Shown: positions 24,422-33,272, counted from the first letter of the stretch. The stretch is DNA of 64,000 nucleotides from Pseudomonas sp. p1(2021b) (GCF_020151015.1 NZ_CP083746.1:755001-819000); one strand, 5' to 3'. Numbers and translations are program-made. Notes: generated from the sequence alone by a model not told the origin.

Positions 24422-24763
24422 TCAGGCGTTACGGGTCAGTGGCTGCGCCGCGAACTTCACCCCGGCCAGCCCATGCTTGATCAGCGCACGGATATTGGCA
24501 TGGTCGCTCCCTTCAGGGGTGGCCAGCACACTGCGGTAGTGCTCGCCAAACGCCAGCAACGCTTCCTGGTCGCTCAACCCTTCGAGCAAGGCCAGGCCCA
24601 GGGTCTTGCACGACCCTTCGTTCTGCCCGGCGGCGTTGGCCACGCCGCCATTGTCGAAGGCCTGTGGCTGGTAGCTGTAGTGGGCGGCGACGAACGCCAG
24701 GGTATCGGCAAATACATGCTCGCCGCTGGCGAGGCTGGCGCGCAGGGTGGTCAGATCAGTCAC
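24422..24763 (-). CDS. HopJ-type protein
   Basis: 113-aa protein of the HopJ family, named from a P. syringae type III effector but found widely in non-pathogens. Family wording: SGEHVFADTLAFVAAHYSYQPQAFDNG, then EGSCKTLGLALLEGLSDQEAL and FGEHYR. GTG 24763 is the start, overlapping the end of the DUF1244 gene by eight bases, with AAGGAAAG ahead of it. Here it is probably a house-keeping protein of the folM operon, not an effector. Confidence 0.88.
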   Translation of the reverse strand: MTDLTTLRASLASGEHVFADTLAFVAAHYSYQPQAFDNGGVANAAGQNEGSCKTLGLALLEGLSDQEALLAFGEHYRSVLATPEGSDHANIRALIKHGLAGVKFAAQPLTRNA

Positions 24764-25052
24764 GGGGCTTTCCTTTTTCGAACGTAGCTTGTTGCTCGGC
24801 GCTGGCTTCTTTCTGGTACTGGGCCTTCCAGTCGGCGTAGGGCATGCCGTACACGCGCTCGCGGGCGTCATCCAGGCTCACCTCGATCTGACGTTCGTCG
24901 GCGGCGGCCTTGTACCACTTGGACAAGCAGTTGCGGCAGAAACCTGAGAGGTTCATCAGGTCGATGTTTTGCACATCGGTGCGTTTTTGCAGGTGTTCGA
25001 CCAGGCGCCGGAACGCGGCGGCTTCGAGTTCGAGCTGTTGTTGCGGGGTCAT
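24756..25052 (-). CDS. DUF1244 family protein
   Basis: 98-aa small protein of the DUF1244 family: FRRLVEHLQKRTDVQNIDLM then NLSGFCRNCLSKWYKAAA with the conserved FCRNCL cysteines, and VYGMPYADWKAQYQ. Function unknown; cysteines might bind metal. Lies 10 bases after folM and overlaps hopJ, forming a three-gene operon seen across pseudomonads. Confidence 0.9.
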   Translation of the reverse strand: MTPQQQLELEAAAFRRLVEHLQKRTDVQNIDLMNLSGFCRNCLSKWYKAAADERQIEVSLDDARERVYGMPYADWKAQYQKEASAEQQATFEKGKPRD

Positions 25053-25062
25053 GGGGCTTCCC

Positions 25063-25770
25063 TCAGGTCATGCGGTTCTTCAGGTGGCGGCCACCGTTGA
25101 TGACCACCTGGCTGCCGGTGCTGTACTGGCTTTCGAGCAGGAACATCACCGCCTCGATCAGCGGGCGGGCGCCGGGCTCGAATTCCAGCAGGGCTTTCTT
25201 CAGGGTCTGCTGGCGATAGGCGTCGTCGCCGCCTTCCTTGAGGATCAGCAGGCCAGGAAGGATACCGTTGACGCGCACCTTCGGCGCGTATTTTTCAGCG
25301 AACGACAGCACCATGTTCTGCAGTGCGGCCTTGGTCGCGGCGTAGCCGATATGGCTCTTGCTGCCTCGCGAGGAGGTTTCGTCGCAAATGTGGATGATAT
25401 CGGCCTTTTCCACCTTGGCCAGCAGCTCGCCGAGGGCCAGGTTGAGGTGGTAAGGCGCCTCGACGTGCAGGCGGAACATGGTCTGCAGGTTGTCCAGGCC
25501 ATCGTCGAGCCACAGCGATGCGTTGTGGATGATCGCCCGCAGGCCGTCGTGGTTGGCCTGCAGGTAGTCGATCAGGGCCTGGCGGTCGGCCTCCTGGCAA
25601 AGGTCGGCCCGGAACTGGACGATGTTCGGGTGTGGTGTGTGCGAGTGGATGCTGCGGCTGGCACTGACCACCGTGTGGCCGGCCTGTGCCAGTTCGAGGG
25701 CCAGGGCCAGCCCGACGCGCTGGCTGGCGCCGGTAACGAGGATTGGGCTGTTCATGTTCGAGGCAGTCAA
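25063..25770 (-). CDS. folM: dihydromonapterin reductase FolM
   Basis: 235-aa short-chain dehydrogenase making tetrahydromonapterin from dihydromonapterin with NADPH, the pterin cofactor of phenylalanine hydroxylase in Pseudomonas. N-terminal ILVTGASQRVGLALALELA binds NADPH; ASLW replaces the usual NAG motif (IIHNASLW); the catalytic Tyr-X3-Lys is GYAATKAAL. Ends with INGGRHLKN typical of FolM. A start inside at MNSPILVTG (25755) is an alternative. Confidence 0.9.
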   Translation of the reverse strand: MTASNMNSPILVTGASQRVGLALALELAQAGHTVVSASRSIHSHTPHPNIVQFRADLCQEADRQALIDYLQANHDGLRAIIHNASLWLDDGLDNLQTMFRLHVEAPYHLNLALGELLAKVEKADIIHICDETSSRGSKSHIGYAATKAALQNMVLSFAEKYAPKVRVNGILPGLLILKEGGDDAYRQQTLKKALLEFEPGARPLIEAVMFLLESQYSTGSQVVINGGRHLKNRMT

Positions 25771-25993
25771 CTTGTCTGTCCGTGCATTGATGGCCCCAGC
25801 ATACCCGAACTGTTTCCCTCTTGTGCGCTCGCGCCCGGAACCAGGGCGGCCGCATCACGTGCGCGCAACTTTTATGAACGAATCAGGCAGCGCTTGCCTC
25901 TGAGCGTGGTCCGCTGACCGTCCACCGGCGGGCGGGCTGTGCTGGACCTCGACCCAAGCCATCGTAGAATGCGTTCAATCATCAGGATACAGG

Positions 25994-26947
25994 GTGCCCG
26001 TGCACATGATCAGTCAGCTTCAAACGCCCCTGGGCGTCGCGGGCCTGGAGCACCAGGAGCTGTTTCCAATTCGCGAGGTGGCCCGCCTGACGGGCGTCAA
26101 TCCCGTGACCTTGCGAGCATGGGAGCGTCGCTACGGCCTGATCCAGCCGACGCGCACCGACAGCGGCCATCGGCTGTATTCCCAGGCCGACATCGACAAT
26201 ATCCGCAGCATCCTTGGCTGGTTGGAGCGCGGCGTGGCGGTGAGCAAGGTCGGCAGCATCCTGGCGCGCGACCAGGCGCTGGCGCAGGAGGCCCAGGGCT
26301 CCGGTAGTGAACATGAGCGGGCGCGCTGGCGCATGCAGGTGCAGGAGGCCGCCCAGCGCTTCGATGGCGCAGCGCTGGAGCGATTGTTCGACCAGGTGTT
26401 CGCCAATTACGCCCTGGACCAGGTGTTCGGTGAGGTGTTCATGCCGGCCTGGCAGGCCTTGCGCGCGGGGCAGAACGGTTTCGGGCGCGCCAGCCAATGG
26501 CTGTTCCTCGACCAGTTCCTGCGGGCCCGGGTGCTGTTGCGCCTGCAACTGGCCCGGGAACCCTGGAGTCGACGCGTGGTGCTGGCGCCCTTGTCAGGCC
26601 AATGCCAGGAACTGGAGCTGTTGGTGGCGGGGCTGCTGCTGGGCAGCGAGGAAGTGGGCGTCACGGTGTTGCCGGCCGGGCAGCCCTTGGAGGAGCTGGC
26701 GTTGGTCTGCGAGCGCCTGGCGCCCCACGCCCTGGTGGTGTTTTCCAACCAGCAGCCCACGGCGCAAGTGGGCAAGTGCCTGGCAAAGCTGAACCAGGGC
26801 GTTGGGTGCCCGGTGATGTTGGCGGGGGAGGCGGCGGAACTGGCCCAGGACAGCCTGGTGGGCAGCCCGGTGGCCTGCCTGGGGGCGGAGGGTAGCCTGA
26901 TGCGCAGGCGCCTGCGACAGTACCTGGCCGGTCAGTTGGATACGTGA
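25994..26947 (+). CDS. MerR/LitR-like transcriptional regulator (PplR type)
   Basis: 317-aa regulator with an N-terminal MerR helix-turn-helix (FPIREVARLTGVNPVTLRAW followed by ERRYGLIQPTRTDSGHRLYS) and a C-terminal cobalamin-domain-like fold. The His that binds B12 in CarH/LitR is missing (APLSGQCQELELL in its place) and the W-x9-EH motif is absent, which fits class II LitR proteins that do not bind B12. In P. putida KT2440 class II LitR proteins (PplR) work with the LOV protein encoded beside them. Starts at GTG 25994 or ATG 26006. Convergent with the PilZ gene, overlapping 16 bases. Confidence 0.83.
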   Translation: MPVHMISQLQTPLGVAGLEHQELFPIREVARLTGVNPVTLRAWERRYGLIQPTRTDSGHRLYSQADIDNIRSILGWLERGVAVSKVGSILARDQALAQEAQGSGSEHERARWRMQVQEAAQRFDGAALERLFDQVFANYALDQVFGEVFMPAWQALRAGQNGFGRASQWLFLDQFLRARVLLRLQLAREPWSRRVVLAPLSGQCQELELLVAGLLLGSEEVGVTVLPAGQPLEELALVCERLAPHALVVFSNQQPTAQVGKCLAKLNQGVGCPVMLAGEAAELAQDSLVGSPVACLGAEGSLMRRRLRQYLAGQLDT

Positions 26948-27549
26948 ACGTGCAGTTCCGGGTGCGCCTGGCGGTGTGCCTGGAGAATGTATTCGCGCAG
27001 GCGTTCGATCTCTTCCTGCGGGCTGTTGCCCAGGTCGTAGGCGGCCAGATCCGGGCCGATGCGCCGGCGCAACGTGCCGTGCAGATGGATGGCCGGGATG
27101 CCCTCGGGGGCGAAGCGCAGGTCGAAGTCAGCGGGAGTCGTGGGCAGGTCGCGGATCTGCACCAGCACGCCCTTGGAAGAAATTTCCCGCACCCACAGGC
27201 CGCTGGCTTGGTCGTGTGCATCCAGAAGGGCTGCCGGTTGTTCCAGGGTCATGCGCCATGGGCGTGGCTTGGGGCCGTTCTCGTAGATTTCCGGTGAGCC
27301 CAGCTGCAGGTGCAGGGCATGGAATTCATCTTCGACCAATTGCAGCGGGAAGCTGATCTGCTGGTTGTTGAATTGCGCCTGGAGCTGGACCTGCTCGTTG
27401 GCCACCAGGCGGGTCAGCAATGCCTGGATTCGACGGTCGCCATTGACCAGCAGGCTCGACATGGGGTCGGCCAGGTTCAACTGGGGCGAATACTGCATGT
27501 CCTGGATGAAGTCCAGTTCGTCCTGGGTCAGGAGGGCGTCGGCTTGCAT
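26932..27549 (-). CDS. PilZ-domain c-di-GMP-binding-like protein
   Basis: 205-aa protein. The first half resembles a YcgR-type N-terminal beta domain (LLTRLVANEQVQLQAQFNNQ); the second half a PilZ domain: PRPWRMTLEQPA, LWVREISSKGVLVQIRDLP and GTLRRRIGPDLAAYDLGN. The usual RxxxR...DxSxxG c-di-GMP signature is degenerate (REISSKG keeps S and G), so ligand binding is uncertain. ATG 27549 chosen; TTG 27579 is possible. It follows the LOV gene by 60 bases in the same direction, hinting at light input to c-di-GMP output. Confidence 0.75.
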   Translation of the reverse strand: MQADALLTQDELDFIQDMQYSPQLNLADPMSSLLVNGDRRIQALLTRLVANEQVQLQAQFNNQQISFPLQLVEDEFHALHLQLGSPEIYENGPKPRPWRMTLEQPAALLDAHDQASGLWVREISSKGVLVQIRDLPTTPADFDLRFAPEGIPAIHLHGTLRRRIGPDLAAYDLGNSPQEEIERLREYILQAHRQAHPELHVHVSN

Positions 27550-27608
27550 GATCGGGCTCGAAGGTGATGATTTCTTCAAGGTGATGGACAGCGTCCAAGG
27601 CGCTTCGT

Positions 27609-28046
27609 TCAGCTACGTTCGTCGGGTTCCTGCCGGCCCAGTCGCGCCCGGGCCTCGGCCAGTTCCCGTTCCAGCTCGACCTGGCGGCTGACGTCCTTCT
27701 GGATCCCGATGAAATAGGTGCGTTGGTCGGCGGCGTTGTAGACCGGGGTGATCGACAGCTCGTTCCAGAACGCGCTGCCATCCTTGCGGTAGTTGCGCAG
27801 CACTTCCCGGCACGGCAGGCCTTCGGCAAGTGCCCGGCGGATCCGGGCGCGGCCGAGCTGGTCGCGGTCGTCGCCCTGGAGGAAGCGGCAGTCCTGGTAG
27901 AGGATGTCGTCGCGGGTGTAGCCGGTGAGCCGTTCGAAGGCTGCGTTCACGTAGATCAGGATGGTGTCGTCGCCTTCCCGTTCGGTGACCACGATACCGT
28001 CGTTCGAGGCATCGACCATCGATTGCAGCAGTTGCGCGTTGATCAT
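27609..28046 (-). CDS. short LOV blue-light photoreceptor (PpSB-LOV type)
   Basis: 145-aa protein consisting of a single LOV (PAS) domain plus terminal helices and no effector domain. The flavin-adduct cysteine is in YQDCRFLQGDDRDQ (about residue 53), with RIRRALAEGLPCREVLRNYR and FWNELSITPV completing the LOV core. A C-terminal coiled helix (VSRQVELERELAEARAR) dimerises. Wording matches P. putida PpSB1/PpSB2-LOV as I remember them. It senses blue light by FMN-Cys adduct and needs the neighbouring PplR-type regulator to act. ATG 28046 gives the known short form. Confidence 0.93.
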   Translation of the reverse strand: MINAQLLQSMVDASNDGIVVTEREGDDTILIYVNAAFERLTGYTRDDILYQDCRFLQGDDRDQLGRARIRRALAEGLPCREVLRNYRKDGSAFWNELSITPVYNAADQRTYFIGIQKDVSRQVELERELAEARARLGRQEPDERS

Positions 28047-28149
28047 GTCCGGGCCATTGGCGTGAGGGGACTTTGGTGGAAGGCGGCCTTTTGCCACTGG
28101 TGAATGCTAGTATCCTACGTTTTCACTCAGTTTCGGAATCCTCTGCCCG

Positions 28150-28605
28150 ATGAAAGTCGCCATTATTTCCGGCTCCGTGTACGGCACCGCTGAAGAAGTC
28201 GCCCGTCACGCCGAGTCGCTGCTCAAGGCTGCCGGTTTCCAAGCCTGGCACGCTGCCCGCGCCACCTTGCAGGATCTGCAGGGCTTCGCCCCGGAGGCAT
28301 TGTTGGCCGTGACCTCGACCACCGGCATGGGCGAGCTGCCCGACAACCTGATGCCGCTGTACAGCAGCCTTCGCGATACCCTGCCGGCCGCCTGGCGTGG
28401 CTTGCCGGGGGCGGTGATCGGGCTGGGCGATTCCAGCTATGGCGACACCTTCTGCGGCGGCGGCGAGCAGATGCGCGAGCTGTTCGCTGAGCTGGGCGTG
28501 CGGGAAGTGCAGCCGATGCTGCGCCTGGATGCCAGCGAGACCGTGACGCCCGAGGCCGATGCCGAGCCTTGGCTGGCAGACTTCATGGCTGCACTCAAAG
28601 CCTGA
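28150..28605 (+). CDS. flavodoxin (MioC-like)
   Basis: 151-aa FMN-binding flavodoxin-fold electron carrier. The phosphate loop is SGSVYGTAEEVA at residues 7-18; STTGMGELPDN and LGDSSYGDTFCGGG supply the loops around the isoalloxazine ring. Size and lack of the long insertion fit short-chain flavodoxin/MioC. Single gene, divergent from the LOV gene, downstream followed by a REP pair. Confidence 0.9.
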   Translation: MKVAIISGSVYGTAEEVARHAESLLKAAGFQAWHAARATLQDLQGFAPEALLAVTSTTGMGELPDNLMPLYSSLRDTLPAAWRGLPGAVIGLGDSSYGDTFCGGGEQMRELFAELGVREVQPMLRLDASETVTPEADAEPWLADFMAALKA

Positions 28606-28640
28606 CCCCAGCCATCGCACGCCTGGCCTACACCGCCTTC

Positions 28641-28763
28641 CCTGTAGGAGCGGCCTCGTGCCGCGATCGGCTGCGCAGCAGCCGTAGAACCTGCCATCTT
28701 GATGAGTCAGGTAAATCTCCGGTTTGCGGCTGCTGAGCAGCCGATCGCGGCACGAGGCCGCTC
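28641..28763. repeat. REP pair
   Basis: Inverted REP variants (GCGGC stem, reading AGGAGCGGCCTCGTGCCGCG) at 28641-28687 and 28726-28763, each joined to a GCTGC/GCAGC hairpin. Sits between convergent flavodoxin and LysR genes. Confidence 0.8.
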
Positions 28764-28792
28764 AAGGGGGCGGCGATGTTCCAGCGCCTAGG

Positions 28793-29683
28793 CTAGTCAC
28801 TGATCGCCGGATGCTCGCGCACCAACTGCAACCACGCCTGCGCCGCACGCGACAGGTACGCGCCACGCCGCCAGATGAACGCAATATCCCAGCGCAAATG
28901 GCTCGGCTCGCCCAGCGCTACCCGTACCACCCCGGGCCGCTCCAGGCCCCGGGCCACCACCCTGGGCAACAGCACCACCCCTTGCCCGGCGGCCACCAGC
29001 GCCGCCAGGAAATCCGCCTGCCCACTACGCCCCCCTTCCTTCGGGGTGAACCCCAACTGCTGGCACGCGCTCAGCAGCCGATCATTGAGCACGAAGCTGC
29101 GCTGGTACAGCAGAAACGGCGTATCGGCCAGTTGCTGCAGCTCGACCTGCGCAGCCCCTGCCAAGGCATGCCCCTGGGGCAGCAGCGCATCCAGCGGCTC
29201 GTTGCAGAACGGCTGGTAGTCGAACGCCGTGTCGCTGGGCGTCAGGCTGCCGCCCAGCTCCAGTTCGCCGCTTTTCACCGCCTGCTCCACGGTACGGCTG
29301 CCGCCTTCGAGTAGCTGGATCGCAATATTCGGGTGCCGGCGGCGGTACTCGGCGAACAGCCCTGCGAACAACGCATCGCTGCCCAGCAAGGGCAGGCCCA
29401 GGCGCAGCTCGCCGCGGGCCATGTGGCTGAGGTCGTCGAGTTCGCTCTGCAGTTCCTGACGCTGGCGCAACAAGGCTTCCCCTCGCTCCAGGACGATGCG
29501 CCCGGCCGCGGTCAGGTGCAATTGCGAGCCCTGGCGCTCCAACAAGGGCTGGCCGATGTCCTGTTCGAGCTGGGCGACCTGCTTGCTCACGGCAGACTGG
29601 CTGATGTGCAGGGTCGTTGCCGCCTGGGTGAAGCCGCCGCGGTGGACCACTTCGATGAAACTGCGCAGCTGTTTGAATTCCAT
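28793..29683 (-). CDS. LysR-family regulator, divergent from cidAB
   Basis: 296-aa LysR regulator: N-terminal winged HTH (MEFKQLRSFIEVVHRGGFTQ, AATTLHISQSAVSKQVAQLE) and a periplasmic-binding-like effector domain. Start at 29683. In Pseudomonas and Staphylococcus the regulator beside cidAB/lrgAB (CidR) responds to acetate or overflow metabolism; the divergent layout with a 96-bp gap makes it the likely controller of the two membrane genes. Confidence 0.88.
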   Translation of the reverse strand: MEFKQLRSFIEVVHRGGFTQAATTLHISQSAVSKQVAQLEQDIGQPLLERQGSQLHLTAAGRIVLERGEALLRQRQELQSELDDLSHMARGELRLGLPLLGSDALFAGLFAEYRRRHPNIAIQLLEGGSRTVEQAVKSGELELGGSLTPSDTAFDYQPFCNEPLDALLPQGHALAGAAQVELQQLADTPFLLYQRSFVLNDRLLSACQQLGFTPKEGGRSGQADFLAALVAAGQGVVLLPRVVARGLERPGVVRVALGEPSHLRWDIAFIWRRGAYLSRAAQAWLQLVREHPAISD

Positions 29684-29779
29684 GATCGAATTCCATTTTG
29701 GAATGGATGCAAGTCTAACAATTCGCTTCTGGCCTGGACAGCGCAAATCTAGAATAGGAGCCTCTCGAGGACCTGCCTG

Positions 29780-30166
29780 ATGAACCCTGCGTTACTGAAA
29801 AAAAGCCTGCGCCTGTTCGCCGAACTGGCGGTGTTGCTGGCCTTGTTCCTGCTCGGCGGCCAGCTGTCCACCTGGCTCGGCTGGCCCATTCCCGGTGGGG
29901 TGATGGGGCTGGCGCTGCTGTTGCTGTTGTTCGCCTTCGGCGTGCTCAAGCCGTCCATGCTCCAGCTGGGTGCCGGCTGGCTGATGGCGGAGATGCTGTT
30001 GTTCTTCATTCCCGCCCTGATGAGCCTGCTCGACTACGGCAGCCTGCTGCGCAGCGAGGGCTGGCGCATCCTGCTGGTGATCGCCATGAGCACCGTGCTG
30101 GTGATGGTGGTCACGGCCGTCACGGTGGAGCTGGTATGCCGCTGGAGGTTGCGTCATGAGCCTTGA
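29780..30166 (+). CDS. cidA: CidA/LrgA family membrane protein
   Basis: 128-aa holin-like inner-membrane protein with four hydrophobic helices and the family motif GWPIPGGVMGLALLLLLFAFG and MLLFFIPALMSLLDYG. CidA-type proteins modulate murein hydrolase activity, export of small metabolites or cell lysis. It overlaps cidB by 11 bases. Confidence 0.9.
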   Translation: MNPALLKKSLRLFAELAVLLALFLLGGQLSTWLGWPIPGGVMGLALLLLLFAFGVLKPSMLQLGAGWLMAEMLLFFIPALMSLLDYGSLLRSEGWRILLVIAMSTVLVMVVTAVTVELVCRWRLRHEP

Positions 30167-30842
30167 ACCCATGCCGCTGTTCTGGCTCGCCCTGACACTG
30201 CTTGCCTACCTCGGCAGCCGTTGGTTGTATCGCCGCAGCGGGCGCTACGTATTGTCACCGCTGATCTTGGTGCCGGCTGTGCTGTTGGCCGTCGCTGTGC
30301 CGTTGCACACCGCCTACGCCGAGTACGCCCGTAACACCCACTGGCTGATGGGGGTGCTAGGCCCGGCGACCGTGGCCTTCGCCGTGCCGATCTGGCAGCA
30401 ACGGGCAATGCTGGCGCGCCATTGGCCGGCGTTGCTGGTCGGTATGCTCGCCGGCAGCCTGGCCTCTATCGGCAGCTCCTGGAGCCTGGCGCACCTATTG
30501 GCGCTGGACGATGCGGTCAGCCTGTCGTTGGTGCCGCGCTCGATCACCACGCCTTTCGCCATGCCGTTGGCCCAGGACTTAGGCGGTGTACCTGAGCTGA
30601 CGGCCGTGTTCGTCATGTTCACCGGTGTGCTGGGTGCGATGTTCGGCGGCATCCTGCTGCGTGTGCTGCCGCTGCGCACGCCCCTGGCCCGGGGGGCGCT
30701 GTTTGGCGTGGGGGCCCATGGCGCAGGCGTCAGCCGGGCCCAGGAGGTAGGGCGCGAGGAAGGCTCGGTCGCCGGCCTGGTCATGGTCCTGACCGGCCTG
30801 CTCAACCTGTTCGCCGCCCCATTGCTGGCCATGCTGCTCTGA
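30156..30842 (+). CDS. cidB: CidB/LrgB family membrane protein
   Basis: 228-aa polytopic membrane protein partnering CidA. Family stretches: LGPATVAFAVPIWQQ, VPRSITTPFAMPLAQDLGG (the strongly conserved S-[IV]-T-x-P motif) and GAHGAGVSRAQEVGREEGSVAGL near the end. About seven helices. Co-translated with cidA. Confidence 0.92.
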   Translation: MSLEPMPLFWLALTLLAYLGSRWLYRRSGRYVLSPLILVPAVLLAVAVPLHTAYAEYARNTHWLMGVLGPATVAFAVPIWQQRAMLARHWPALLVGMLAGSLASIGSSWSLAHLLALDDAVSLSLVPRSITTPFAMPLAQDLGGVPELTAVFVMFTGVLGAMFGGILLRVLPLRTPLARGALFGVGAHGAGVSRAQEVGREEGSVAGLVMVLTGLLNLFAAPLLAMLL

Positions 30843-31014
30843 CCGTTCGTACCCCTGACCCGCAAAGCCAGCAAGCTGGCTGCCAACGCAAGTTCCGCCA
30901 CCCGGTGGTCTGACTAGACTGAGCCTCTACATAGAGCGCACATCCAAGTGCCCAAGGGCGGGCCGCGAACGCCGCCCGCCTTTTCGCCAACACGTAACCA
31001 CCGGGACAATTCTG

Positions 31015-31920
31015 ATGCCACTGGCAGAGATACCTTTGTGCGTCTGGCGTACCCGAGCCCAGAATTTTGCCTTTCGGGGCCAGACCATCCGCTATTGGAC
31101 TGCAGGGCAAGGAGAGCCACTGCTGCTACTACACGGTTTCCCCACGGCCAGCTGGGATTGGCACTACCTGTGGACGCCCTTGACCCAACGTTTTCGCGTG
31201 ATCGCCTGCGACATGCTCGGCTTCGGCGATTCCGCCAAGCCCCTGGACCATGACTACAGCCTCATGGAGCAGGCCGACCTGCAACAGGCACTGCTCGCCT
31301 ACTTGGACGTCGACCAGCCCGTGCACCTGCTGGCCCACGATTATGGCGGCAGCGTCGCCCAGGAGCTGCTGGCGCGGCACTGCGAGCTGCGCATCGAAAT
31401 CGCCAGTTGCGCGTTCCTCAACAGCGGCCTGTTCCCGGAGTGCTACCAGGTGCTGCTGGTGCAGAAACTGCTGCTCAGCCCGTTGGGCTGGCTGGTGGGC
31501 CGCAGCTTCGGGCGCGACGACCTGGTGCGCAATGTCAGCCATATCTATGGCCCCTGCACCCACCCCAGCGAAAGCGCCTTGGACGATTACTGGAGCCTGA
31601 TCGTCGCCAACCAGGGCACGCGCATCCTGCACAAGCTGATCGGCTATCTGCCCGAGCGCAGGCAGCACCGCGAGCGTTGGGTCGGCGCGTTGCTGCGCCG
31701 CTGTGTGCCGCTGCGCTTCATCAACGGTGTGGCCGACCCGATCTCCGGCGCGCGCATGCTCGAGCGCTACCGGCAACTGGTGCCGGCGGCAGACACCGTA
31801 GCATTGCCGGGTATCGGGCATTACCCGCATACCGAGGCACCACACCAGGTGTTGCGGCACTACCTGGCGTTTCGCGAGCAGCCTGTGAGCTATGCCCCGC
31901 AGAAGGTCGCCTGGTCGTAG
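31015..31920 (+). CDS. alpha/beta hydrolase, epoxide hydrolase/haloalkane dehalogenase type
   Basis: 301-aa hydrolase whose nucleophile elbow is LAHDYGGSVA, so the nucleophile is Asp rather than Ser, as in epoxide hydrolases and haloalkane dehalogenases. HGFPTASWDWHYLW provides the HG-F/W oxyanion part, and GIGHYPHTEAP the catalytic His; a late Asp lies in NGVADPISG. Substrate not predictable. Transcribed alone. Confidence 0.85.
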   Translation: MPLAEIPLCVWRTRAQNFAFRGQTIRYWTAGQGEPLLLLHGFPTASWDWHYLWTPLTQRFRVIACDMLGFGDSAKPLDHDYSLMEQADLQQALLAYLDVDQPVHLLAHDYGGSVAQELLARHCELRIEIASCAFLNSGLFPECYQVLLVQKLLLSPLGWLVGRSFGRDDLVRNVSHIYGPCTHPSESALDDYWSLIVANQGTRILHKLIGYLPERRQHRERWVGALLRRCVPLRFINGVADPISGARMLERYRQLVPAADTVALPGIGHYPHTEAPHQVLRHYLAFREQPVSYAPQKVAWS

Positions 31921-31941
31921 CGGGGTGATTCTTGCAGGCAT

Positions 31942-31970
31942 AAAAAAAGGCCGCTGCAGATGCAGCGGCC
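31942..31970 (-). terminator. intrinsic terminator, leftward
   Basis: Perfect 10-bp stem GGCCGCTGCA (31949-31958) and inverse (31961-31970); on the minus strand it is followed by seven T (31948-31942). It would end hmgR transcripts and also lies just past the hydrolase gene. Confidence 0.75.
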
Positions 31971-32140
31971 AATCGAGACGTTAGATCAAGGAGCTTCAAA
32001 ATCAACGTCGGTGAACCTTGCAGGCGCGAAAGGCAGGGGGTAGAGCCCTTCGTGCCAGCCAGTGAGATCAGAATAAGCGCTTGATGGCGTAGGAAAAATA
32101 GCCGCTTCCGACATTCACCTTTACGTTTTGAGTAAAAGTG

Positions 32141-32278
32141 CCCCTGTAGGAGCGGGCTTGCCCCGCGATCGGCTGCGTAGCAGCCGCAAACGCCGCCGCC
32201 TCGGTCTGCCTGTTGTATCGGGGGGGCTGATTTTACGGCTGCTACGCAGCCGATCGCGGGGCAAGCCCGCTCCTACAA
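32141..32278. repeat. REP pair
   Basis: Inverted REPs (32141-32187 and 32236-32278) with GCTGCGTAGCAGC extensions. The 31921-32299 gap holds only this pair and the leftward terminator. Confidence 0.85.
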
Positions 32279-32299
32279 GGGGCAGTGTCGGCCGACTTT

Positions 32300-33076
32300 C
32301 TAGGGCGCATAGCCCATCCGCCAGCTGGTGGCCTGGGTCGCCGCCAGCAGCCGCTTGGCCGCTGGGCCGTGTTCATCGGCATGGAAGATCGAGGTCGGGC
32401 CGACCACGGTCATCACCGCTGCAATTTGCCCCATGGCGTTGAACACCGGCGCCGACAAGGCATCCACGCCCGGCATCAGCAGGCCATGCACGTGGTGCAG
32501 GCCGCGCTCGCGAATCTGCGCCAGCAACGGCGCGTAGTCGCCATACACCTGGTTCATCGCCGCCAATTCCTGCTCGCGCAGCTCCACCGTCTCCCGCTCC
32601 GGCAAGTGGGCCGCGAATACCAGGCCGGTGGACGAGCTCAGCAACGGCAGCACCGAGCCGATCTGGGTCACCACCGTCACCGCCCGCACCGCCGGCTCGA
32701 TGGTCACGACCGTTGCTCCCTGGTTGCCCCACACAGCGATGAAGCAGCTTTCGTTGAGCTCGTCGCGCAGTTGCGACAGCGGCAGTGCCGCTACCTTCAG
32801 TACGTCGATGCTGCCCAGTGCGGCCATGCCCACCCGCAGCGCCTCACGGCCCAGGCCGTAGTGATTGGTGGCCGGGTCCTGCTCGGCGAAGCCGCTGGCG
32901 ATCAAGGCCTGTAAATAGCGGTGCACCTTGCTCGCCGGCATCCCCACATGTTCGGCCAGGCGTGACAGCGAGGTGGACGGGGAGAGCTCGGCAAGCGCCT
33001 TGAGTATGTCGGTGCCGACTTCCGCCGAGCGAACCTTCTGCTTGCCGTTGTCGGCAGGGGAGCTGGCTTTGGCCAT
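32300..33076 (-). CDS. hmgR: IclR-family repressor HmgR
   Basis: 258-aa IclR-type regulator: winged HTH (ILKALAELSPSTSLSRLAEH, VGMPASKVHRYLQALIASGF) and a C-terminal ligand domain (CFIAVWGNQGATVVTIEPAV). Divergent from hmgABC with a perfect palindrome between, so it is the homogentisate-responsive repressor HmgR described in P. putida U. Leftward transcription ends at the hairpin near 31.95 kb. Confidence 0.93.
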   Translation of the reverse strand: MAKASSPADNGKQKVRSAEVGTDILKALAELSPSTSLSRLAEHVGMPASKVHRYLQALIASGFAEQDPATNHYGLGREALRVGMAALGSIDVLKVAALPLSQLRDELNESCFIAVWGNQGATVVTIEPAVRAVTVVTQIGSVLPLLSSSTGLVFAAHLPERETVELREQELAAMNQVYGDYAPLLAQIRERGLHHVHGLLMPGVDALSAPVFNAMGQIAAVMTVVGPTSIFHADEHGPAAKRLLAATQATSWRMGYAP

Positions 33077-33148
33077 GGTGCGGGTATCCAGGGAGACAGG
33101 TGGGCGTCTTTATAGCTTGACGCCTTTCGGCAATCAAATTACGTTATT

Positions 33149-33163
33149 CGTAATCTGATTACG
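33149..33163. promoter_or_regulatory. HmgR operator
   Basis: Perfect 15-bp palindrome CGTAATCTGATTACG in the hmgR-hmgA gap, with an extra half-site AATTACG at 33137-33143. HmgR of P. putida is known to bind a palindrome in this promoter. Confidence 0.8.
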
Positions 33164-33272
33164 ATAAAAACAATGCAGACGCGCTGCCATGCCTGGATCG
33201 CTCGCTCGAATGCGCAGCAGCAGGCCCACAGCCAGCTGCCCACAACGGCTCCCATCGAGCCCGGAGGCACCG

